A stretch of 11,289 bases of DNA, from NCBI GenBank assembly GCA_036003885.1, contig DASYSA010000598.1:1-11289 (forward strand), in the 5' to 3' direction. This DNA comes from DASYSA01 sp036003885. GTDB lineage: Bacteria > Acidobacteriota > Blastocatellia > UBA7656. The first letter of the stretch is position 1, and every line of letters starts with the position of its first letter. This document shows positions 6,393-11,289 of this stretch, one piece after another. The notes below the pieces were generated by a model. The model was not told where the DNA came from and made no database searches. It saw nothing but the letters and a program-made list of their open reading frames with translations. The position numbers were made by a program, and so were the translations under genes.

Positions 6393-7166
6393 GTGATTCT
6401 TCTGCAATACAAGTCATCCGCATCCACTCAATCCGCAAATAGATTGGCCCGCTGGCTGATCATCACAGAGATTCTCCTGGTAGCTGCCTACTGGATCGAC
6501 ATTCTACTCGGAGAGCCGGTGCATCTACTTCACGGCCTGTTCGATCTGGACGGCGAGGCCAACATCCCTACCTGGTTCTCTTCGGGTCAACTTCTGGCGA
6601 TCGCCATCATCCTGTGGATCGTCGCGTTTTACCGCCGGAAACCCGAGAAGCCTTCGCGCGCTTTCCTTCTGACTTGCGGAACCGGCTTTCTGTTGTTATC
6701 GGCTGACGAAGTCGTACAACTTCACGAAGGCATAACCGGTTTGTTGGGTAGCCGCTACCTGGACTGGATGCCCACGATGTTAAGCGACCACAAGACCGCG
6801 GTATTCCTGTGCCTCGGGATCTCGATTGTCGCCTTTCGAATCGTCTACCCGGACTTGAGGGCCGCATGGACATGGTCACGCAGAGGTTGTTTGGTTGCTC
6901 TCGCAGGATGCTGCGTAATCATGCTGGGCGGCTGCGTCCTCGAATCGATTGGCTACCGGTTCCTTCAGCCCGGATCACTCGCCTACAAAGTGGAGGTAAG
7001 TGTAGAGGAGTTCCTTGAGATGTTAGGCGCAAGCTTGATACTGCATTCAGTGACGACGTTTGCTCTGGACAGCCTCGATCTTCTCTTTGCCGGTGCGGAG
7101 CGAGCGTCGCTTCGAAGCGTGCATACAGCGTCAGAACTGCAGCGCGAGTCATCCGGGACAGGCTAA
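6393..7166 (+). CDS. Uncharacterised six-helix membrane protein with conserved-looking Asp/Glu/His motifs
   Basis: A 257-residue integral membrane protein that I do not recognise. Hydrophobic segments lie at about 22-40, 63-80, 88-104, 134-151, 165-185 and 205-222. Polar residues that look functional sit near helix ends: DLDGEANIPTWFSS (51-64) before helix 2, SADEVVQLHEG (103-113) after helix 3, SDHK (131-134) before helix 4, and VEEFLEMLG (204-212) entering helix 6. Such paired acidic and histidine residues at a membrane face could form a metal or proton site, but this is inference. The C-terminal tail (about 235-257) is charged and cytoplasmic-looking. The start is GTG. The stop codon overlaps the convergent nuclease stop by four bases (7163-7166). 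There is a 119-bp gap from the permease, with no visible regulatory feature. Confidence 0.75.
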   Translation: MILLQYKSSASTQSANRLARWLIITEILLVAAYWIDILLGEPVHLLHGLFDLDGEANIPTWFSSGQLLAIAIILWIVAFYRRKPEKPSRAFLLTCGTGFLLLSADEVVQLHEGITGLLGSRYLDWMPTMLSDHKTAVFLCLGISIVAFRIVYPDLRAAWTWSRRGCLVALAGCCVIMLGGCVLESIGYRFLQPGSLAYKVEVSVEEFLEMLGASLILHSVTTFALDSLDLLFAGAERASLRSVHTASELQRESSGTG

Positions 7167-8071
7167 TGAGAATCCGGCCAAATGGCATTGAGCAGCGCCG
7201 CAAGTCGGTACCCTGCAAAAGCGACTCGCTTCCTCGCAACCTTCAGGGCTGCGTTCCTGTACGCTGTGCTGGGCGATTGTCCGTTCGCGATATTCTTGTA
7301 AGCGACCTCTTTCGCGAGCTTGTTGCTTTCGTCGGCCCACGCTTGAAAATTCATCGGATCATCCAGTTTTAAGCCTGGATCTGTAGCCGGATTACCTTGC
7401 ACTGCGACAGCAACCGCGGGAGGGATCCGTGCGAGAGGCGGCGGTGCGAAGTTGGGTCCTTCCTTCGGAAAACTGTCAATTCCGCCGTCCCAGTAGCTAT
7501 GGAGCTTCACGGTCCGCCCGCCCACCTTTATGAGCAGATCATTACCGCCGCGATCGCCTTCGCGATGCGTCTTGTCGACCCTGGTGGCGCAGTGAAGTGG
7601 TTGGTGGATGTCGCCAACAAAGTGGATGATGAACCGCAACGCCTCGGCCTGCTTGTTCTGGTCAGTGCTCGTTTTGAGTACGTCGACGTAGTGGGCCAAC
7701 GCCTTCACGATGTTCTCCGGCTTGGGCAGATCGGTAGGTAGCGGCGTACCGTCAGTCGAAAACGGAATGTCGATGAAGTGGAGGTCACCGGAGAACTCAA
7801 ACCCTGGTAACTTCTTCACGTCATCGGGCCAGTGTGCCGCGTTAACGAAGTCCGAGCTCTTTTTGGTGACGTTGGCGGGGACGATGGGAATCGCCAGCAA
7901 TCTCTTCGCCTGCGCTTTGGCGGTAGGGTTAAGCCGCTTGAACGCGATAGAGGCAACCATCATGTGGCCGCCGGCTCCCCAGCCGAGCGACGTTGTCGAG
8001 ATAGAAACGAGGAGACTCACCACGGCGAGCGCAGTCCCCGCCCTGAATATGCGACTACGATTGTTCTGCAT
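7163..8071 (-). CDS. Exported S1/P1-type zinc-dependent nuclease
   Basis: A 302-residue member of the S1/P1 nuclease/phospholipase C fold, a trinuclear-zinc enzyme that cuts single-stranded nucleic acid and often removes 3' phosphates. A signal peptide (basic NNRSRIFR, hydrophobic 12-24) precedes the mature N-terminus, whose first residue should be Trp31 (SLG/WGAGGH); in P1 this Trp itself binds zinc. All nine P1 ligands have counterparts: Trp31, His36, Asp83 (AHWPDD), His98 (GDLHFID), His150, Asp154 and His160 (IIHFVGDIHQPLH), and His191 and Asp195 (LHSYWDGG). It probably acts in the periplasm or outside the cell to scavenge nucleotides and phosphate. The ATG at 8071 is chosen because GGAGGA lies just upstream; a longer GTG-started frame from 8083 would overlap that site. 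It ends tail to tail with the six-helix gene. Confidence 0.92.
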   Translation of the reverse strand: MQNNRSRIFRAGTALAVVSLLVSISTTSLGWGAGGHMMVASIAFKRLNPTAKAQAKRLLAIPIVPANVTKKSSDFVNAAHWPDDVKKLPGFEFSGDLHFIDIPFSTDGTPLPTDLPKPENIVKALAHYVDVLKTSTDQNKQAEALRFIIHFVGDIHQPLHCATRVDKTHREGDRGGNDLLIKVGGRTVKLHSYWDGGIDSFPKEGPNFAPPPLARIPPAVAVAVQGNPATDPGLKLDDPMNFQAWADESNKLAKEVAYKNIANGQSPSTAYRNAALKVARKRVAFAGYRLAALLNAIWPDSH

Positions 8072-8075
8072 AAGA

Positions 8076-8081
8076 TCCTCC
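8076..8081 (-). promoter_or_regulatory. Ribosome binding site fixing the nuclease ATG at 8071
   Basis: On the minus strand GGAGGA is followed by TCTT and ATG. The four-base gap is short but workable. The upstream in-frame GTG (8083) overlaps this site, making 8071 the likely start. Confidence 0.7.
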
Positions 8082-8223
8082 ACTTGATCTGCCTTTCAAA
8101 CCTGGAATTGCCAGTTGTTGTAGACCCTTTTGTTTACGAGTCCTATGACAGGAGCGAGGCCGGGATTCGGCCCCGATCAGATGCAGCCGCTAGTTCGACT
8201 CGGATCACCTGAATAGCCCATCA

Positions 8224-9039
8224 CTACTCCTCGCTCCGAAGCAAAGGCTTTTTCGTGTAGTGCGGGGGCACGGACACGATTTGATCTTCCAGCTTTACCT
8301 GTCCCCGGCGGCGACCCACGAGGCGAACGTAGCCGAGGTAGTTGCCACAATCAGCCTCAAGCGCCTTGATCTCCGCTTCATTGTCAGGCGCTACCACCCT
8401 GTGCCAGTTCAGCCACAGTTGCCAGCCATCGGGCATGGTGTCGGCGATCTCAATGTCCATGATGCCTGTCCGTTCCCAGTGCCGCCGCCACCAGGATGCC
8501 GAATGCAGGCACCAGAGATCCTGGGTCCACCACTCGCGAAGATGCTCGGGAATAGGACCTTCGATCTCCCGCACAAGCCCGGCACCCGCAATCCCGACCG
8601 GGCCTCCTGGCTTTACAAACCTGGCGAGATAGCTCAGGTACAAATCGTCCGTCCCGTAATAGGGGAAGGAATCGATACAGACGATGGCGTCAAAGAACTC
8701 CGCGGCGAACGGCAGAGATCGGGCCTCGGCATGGATCGGGAACACACCATCTTCGACTCCGGCATCCCGGATTCGCTGGATGTTCTCCGAGACGCTGAAC
8801 CACAGGTCGGTTGCCCAAACCTGCACACCGAATTCGCGGCGCAGGAAGATTGACGACACTGCCCGTCCACAGCCGAGGTCCAGCACCCGCATGCCGGGCC
8901 GCAAGTCCAGCGTTGTCGTGAGCCACTCGGTCAGCCAGAGCGAATTCGCCCCTCCGCTGACGCCCGCCAGGACCCATTCAGGGTGGTATTGCGAAGAGCG
9001 GGGAAACCGCTCGGAGACCAACCGCTTGCTTGAAGTCAT
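8224..9039 (-). CDS. SAM-dependent class I methyltransferase
   Basis: A 271-residue cytoplasmic Rossmann-fold methyltransferase. Motif I is RVLDLGCGRA (51-60), the SAM-binding glycine loop. Then come VQVWATDLW (72-80) with the acidic ribose-binding Asp78, IHAEARSLPF (102-111) and FDAIVCIDSFPYYG (116-129, motif IV region), and FVKPGG (141-146). The N-terminal RFPRSSQYHPEWVL (11-24) and the Trp-rich HSASWWRRHWERTG (179-192) match a subfamily often annotated only as class I methyltransferase; the substrate is unknown. The open frame extends upstream to 9240, but residues before this Met look non-conserved and of odd composition. The ATG at 9039 has a modest AGAGAG site about seven bases upstream. 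It lies 152 bases upstream of the nuclease on the same strand, too far to assume coupling. Confidence 0.88.
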   Translation of the reverse strand: MTSSKRLVSERFPRSSQYHPEWVLAGVSGGANSLWLTEWLTTTLDLRPGMRVLDLGCGRAVSSIFLRREFGVQVWATDLWFSVSENIQRIRDAGVEDGVFPIHAEARSLPFAAEFFDAIVCIDSFPYYGTDDLYLSYLARFVKPGGPVGIAGAGLVREIEGPIPEHLREWWTQDLWCLHSASWWRRHWERTGIMDIEIADTMPDGWQLWLNWHRVVAPDNEAEIKALEADCGNYLGYVRLVGRRRGQVKLEDQIVSVPPHYTKKPLLRSEE

Positions 9040-9323
9040 AGTGGATCTCTCTTCTCGAACGATCACCTGGTTGGAGCCGAACGACAAGCTCACCACTGCA
9101 GGATATTGTTGTCGCGCGAAACCAGTGTTGCGACACGGCTGCTGCCGGTACCCGAAAGATGGGAAGACCAGTTGACCGCCCCGGATCGCGCGATGCGAAG
9201 AACGTATGATACGCTTCACCGTCAGACTCTCGCCAGCCAAGCAACGCCGGGCCGGCGTACAAGATCGGACCGAGTAAGATGAGGGAAAGGTCTCGGGGCG
9301 CCTTTCATAGACCCTGACAGACG
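9040..9323. other. Divergent spacer between methyltransferase and HipA-like kinase
   Basis: These 284 bases hold no supported gene. I see an inverted repeat TGTCGC-N14-GCGACA (9110-9135) and a ten-base palindrome ATCGCGCGAT (9185-9194), either of which could be a regulator site. No clear -35/-10 pair stands out on either strand. Confidence 0.4.
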
Positions 9324-10106
9324 ATGAGCGTGAGAACAGTAAGCGCCACGCGATATGTGACCCCCTTACGCGAGGGCGGGTCGCTTCCAGCCATCATCGA
9401 AGCCGACGATGATGGGATGTATGTTCTTAAGTTCCGAGGCGCGGGTCAGGGGCCCAAGGCTCTCATCGCAGAGCTGGTAGCGGGGGAGATTGGACGCGCG
9501 GCGGGATTGCCGGTGCCTGAGATCGTCTTCGTTCAACTCGACCCCGAACTCGCCCGCACCGAACCGGACCCTGAGATCCAGGACCTGATTAGAGCGAGTG
9601 CTGGCCTCAATCTCGCCCTCGACTACCTGCCTGGCGCTGTAGCCTTTGACCCGGTTGCTGAAAAGGTTGACAGCGATCTCGCCTCTGAAATCGTCTGGTT
9701 CGACTCGTACGTGACAAACGTCGACCGTACGCCGCGCAATACAAACATGCTAATGTGGCACCGACGACTTTGGCTTATCGACCACGGGGCGGCCCTCTAC
9801 TTTCATCACACGTGGACCAACTACCGCGAACGCAGCCGAGAGCCTTTCCCTTTGATAAAGGATCACGTGCTACTCCAGTTTGCAGGTTCTCTGGAAGAGG
9901 TCGACTCGAAGCTGATCAGGCGGGTCACACCAGACACCATTGACAGCATAGTTAAACTTATTCCCGACGCCTGGCTGGAAAAGGACTCTCTGTTAGGCGG
10001 ACCCAACGAACACCGGGACGCCTACGTTGAATACCTGGCGAATCGGCTTGAGCCGCCGCGTGTTTTCCTGGAGGAGGCGATCCGTGCAGGATCACTACAC
10101 GTATGA
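9324..10106 (+). CDS. HipA-like protein kinase, stand-alone (HipA_2-like)
   Basis: A 260-residue soluble protein with the kinase core of the HipA/PI3K-like fold. The small lobe has MYVLKFRG (32-39) with the ATP-binding Lys36, then AELVAGEIGRAAGLPVPE (49-66), the family's helix with a Glu that can pair with the Lys. The catalytic loop is NVDRTPRNTN (132-141) with Asp134 and Asn139, and the metal-binding motif is IDHGAAL (152-158) with Asp153. All key residues are present, so it should phosphorylate a protein or other substrate, which is unknown. It lacks the N-terminal subdomain of full-length HipA toxins (about 440 residues), and there is no HipB-like DNA-binding partner. It overlaps the DUF3037 gene by 23 bases, and the two are surely cotranscribed. 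The ATG at 9324 has no strong ribosome binding site; a GTG two codons later is the only close alternative. Confidence 0.85.
   Translation: MSVRTVSATRYVTPLREGGSLPAIIEADDDGMYVLKFRGAGQGPKALIAELVAGEIGRAAGLPVPEIVFVQLDPELARTEPDPEIQDLIRASAGLNLALDYLPGAVAFDPVAEKVDSDLASEIVWFDSYVTNVDRTPRNTNMLMWHRRLWLIDHGAALYFHHTWTNYRERSREPFPLIKDHVLLQFAGSLEEVDSKLIRRVTPDTIDSIVKLIPDAWLEKDSLLGGPNEHRDAYVEYLANRLEPPRVFLEEAIRAGSLHV
10070..10077 (+). promoter_or_regulatory. Ribosome binding site of DUF3037 gene inside the kinase gene
   Basis: GGAGGAGG, six bases before the GTG at 10084, lies within the last codons of the kinase gene. It is the strongest Shine-Dalgarno site in the window and argues against the longer frame beginning at 10027. 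Confidence 0.8.
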
Positions 10107-10542
10107 TTACGCGATAGTACGCGTCGTTCCCAAGGTCGAGCGTGAAGAGTTCGTCAACGTTGGAGTGATCGTCTCATGCCCGGCCAGAGCATTTCTCGAT
10201 GCCCGCATCGAACTGGATGAGGAACGGCTAAGGGCGCTTGATTCGACGCTGGATGTCGAATCGATCCGGACGCACCTTGCGACGATCCCGGCTATCTGCG
10301 CCGGCGGAGAGCAGGCAGGGCCGATCGGTCAGCTATCTCAGCGAAAGCGCTTCCATTGGCTGATCGCAACCCGAAGCACAATGATCCAGACTTCAGCTGT
10401 GCACACCGGCTATTGTAAGAACCCGACCGAAGTGCTCGAGCATCTGCTTGATACGATGGTGCGACGGTCCAGGACGGAATCCCCCGCGGGGGAGAGCGGG
10501 TTTGGTGACGCATTTGAAGATGGGACCAGCCTGAAAAGGTAG
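10084..10542 (+). CDS. DUF3037 family protein, partner of the HipA-like kinase
   Basis: A 152-residue soluble protein with DUF3037 features: YDYAIVRVVPKVEREEFVNV (7-26, continuing GVIV) at the N-terminus and RFHWLIATRSTMIQTSAVHTG (89-109) in the middle, followed by the helix NPTEVLEHLLDTMV (113-126). The biochemical function of the family is unknown to me. The open frame begins at 10027, but the true start is the GTG at 10084, six bases after GGAGGAGG, and it overlaps the kinase stop by 23 bases, implying translational coupling. From memory, DUF3037 genes commonly sit directly after HipA-like kinase genes, which suggests the protein is a substrate, inhibitor or adaptor of the kinase. The last 25 residues are polar, look non-conserved, and contain a DNA palindrome. 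Confidence 0.85.
   Translation: MQDHYTYDYAIVRVVPKVEREEFVNVGVIVSCPARAFLDARIELDEERLRALDSTLDVESIRTHLATIPAICAGGEQAGPIGQLSQRKRFHWLIATRSTMIQTSAVHTGYCKNPTEVLEHLLDTMVRRSRTESPAGESGFGDAFEDGTSLKR
10480..10493. repeat. Perfect GC-rich palindrome in the DUF3037 tail
   Basis: The 14-base palindrome TCCCCCGCGGGGGA lies in the non-conserved 3' end of the DUF3037 coding region, about 50 bases before its stop. It may be chance, a pause hairpin or a protein site. No T-run follows. Confidence 0.5.
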
Positions 10543-10571
10543 TTGCGCGATTTCGCCTACGAGTATCAGTC

Positions 10572-11289
10572 TCAACTGGCCGGTCGTTTCCATTTTCTCC
10601 GCCAGGCAGGATAGTCTTCCTCAAGCAGACTCGTGGGTGTGCTGACGTACCATTGATAGCCGTTTCTTCGCTCGGCCTCGATCTCCACAACGTTATACTT
10701 GATGATGCCGTCGCGCCCCACGAAGATCGGACGGTTCGGACCAATCTCGTAGAATCGCGCCCAGAGCGGCCCGGCACTCGGATCTTTGATGACCACTCTG
10801 TCAAAGCCGCCGGGCAGCGCCGGGTCCTTTCTTTCGGTCCATTTGATGCCGCTGATCTTCGATTTCTCAAACCACGCGACAGCAGATTCAACAGCTTCAA
10901 TCACCTGCTCGGTTGGCTCCTGAATTCCAATGAGGAACCGCACGATGCCTGCGCTTTCAGCACTGGCGAGCGAAACGAGCTCATAGGTCCTCGCCGCCGC
11001 AGGGGCGAGTGTGACCTCATCGTACTGCTGGCACCAGGCCGTGCGCTTACCCTGAACTACAATCTGAGTCTTAAGGATGCATTCAGTACCCTTCAACACC
11101 GCTTTCTCTGACCTATTCCGTCGTTGGTCATCCACGAAGGCATAATCTGGTTTGCTGGCGGCGATGTCTTGCAAAACTCCCATAACTCCGATCATCGCGC
11201 CGTCATTGAACGTGATGTGCCTGTAGTAACCGGTCAGCTTAGGATAATACTGTGGCCATCCTCCGTTGTTGTATTGTGCGTTGAGCAAG
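10572..11289 (-). CDS. Pectate lyase, polysaccharide lyase family 10 (C-terminal part)
   Basis: The last 238 or so residues of a pectate lyase of the PL10 (Pec_lyase, PelA-like) family, cutting polygalacturonate by beta-elimination with calcium. The 5' end, with any signal peptide, lies beyond the right edge; the first full codon seen is an internal Leu, not a start. Family-like blocks run NNGGWPQYYP (7-16), YRHITFNDGAM (22-32), GTECILKTQI (67-76), TAWCQQYDEVTLAPAAARTY (83-102), ESAGIVRFLI (111-120) and LWARFYEIGPNRPIF (175-189). The last block lies where I would look for the catalytic Arg, but I cannot assign residues with certainty. The C-terminus is intact and ends in a basic tail. It converges on the DUF3037 gene with 29 bases between stops. 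The full enzyme would be exported to attack plant or algal pectin. Confidence 0.88.
   Translation of the reverse strand, partial: LLNAQYNNGGWPQYYPKLTGYYRHITFNDGAMIGVMGVLQDIAASKPDYAFVDDQRRNRSEKAVLKGTECILKTQIVVQGKRTAWCQQYDEVTLAPAAARTYELVSLASAESAGIVRFLIGIQEPTEQVIEAVESAVAWFEKSKISGIKWTERKDPALPGGFDRVVIKDPSAGPLWARFYEIGPNRPIFVGRDGIIKYNVVEIEAERRNGYQWYVSTPTSLLEEDYPAWRRKWKRPAS

Noticed and set aside
8158..8172. GGCCG-N5-CGGCC hairpin between methyltransferase and nuclease genes
   Set aside because: The five-base-pair stem has no T-run on either strand; common by chance in GC-rich DNA.
8260..8853. 197-residue plus-strand frame opposite the methyltransferase
   Set aside because: The minus strand encodes an unmistakable methyltransferase; the opposite frame has no motif or start signal.
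9040..9240. N-terminal extension of the methyltransferase frame to 9240
   Set aside because: The extra 67 residues show no conserved motif, and the subfamily normally begins near the FPRSSQYHPEW block, which follows the ATG at 9039.
10027..10083. Longer DUF3037 start at 10027
   Set aside because: It would add 19 arginine-rich residues encoded inside the kinase gene; GGAGGAGG six bases before GTG 10084 and the domain start support the shorter form.
9324..10542. Classical HipBA toxin-antitoxin locus
   Set aside because: There is no HipB-like helix-turn-helix gene next to the kinase, and the kinase lacks the N-terminal part of full-length HipA; the partner is DUF3037 instead.
10292..10900. 202-residue minus-strand frame spanning the DUF3037 and pectate lyase ends
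   Set aside because: It overlaps two well-supported genes, and its Arg/Ser-rich sequence has no domain.

Overview
This 11.3-kb window is bacterial: dense genes, Shine-Dalgarno sites, frequent GTG/TTG starts, and a GC content that looks to be in the high fifties by eye (not computed). The gene mix includes a spinster-type MFS transporter, a secreted sulfatase, an S1/P1 nuclease, a family-10 pectate lyase and a protein resembling the Myxococcus TIGR02265/DUF2378 family. This suits a soil or sediment heterotroph such as an acidobacterium (Blastocatellia-like) or a related deep lineage. That placement is inference and no marker gene is present. I see no rRNA, tRNA, CRISPR array, transposase or phage gene, and no gene-free stretch over 300 bases.

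Layout. 1-341: an inverted repeat of about 131 bp per arm, with a 79-bp spacer. Its right arm is the leader and first 29 codons of an MFS transporter gene (254-1804). Its left arm is the leader and first 29 codons of a divergent near-copy running off the left edge. The three coding differences are all silent. 2033-2605: a cytoplasmic TIGR02265/DUF2378-like sensor-type protein. 2724-3098 (minus): a small VOC (glyoxalase-fold) protein, divergent from a secreted sulfatase (3317-4732) across a spacer rich in TTGT/ACAA inverted repeats. 4891-6273: an APC-family permease. 6393-7166: an unrecognised six-helix membrane protein that meets, tail to tail, an exported S1/P1-type nuclease (7163-8071, minus). 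8224-9039 (minus): a SAM-dependent methyltransferase. 9324-10542: a translationally coupled pair, a HipA-like kinase followed by a DUF3037 protein. 10572 to the right edge (minus): the C-terminal part of a PL10 pectate lyase.

How the genes relate. Most look like single-gene transcription units of unrelated function. The one strong functional unit is the HipA-like kinase/DUF3037 pair (23-nt overlap, strong ribosome binding site inside the upstream gene), which is the best candidate here for a poorly described two-component system. The sulfatase, pectate lyase and nuclease point loosely to exported breakdown of polymers (sulfated glycans, pectin, nucleic acids), and the MFS and APC transporters to solute exchange, but they do not form a clear utilisation locus.

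Several gene starts were set from ribosome binding sites rather than the longest open frame: the nuclease at 8071, the methyltransferase at 9039 and DUF3037 at 10084.
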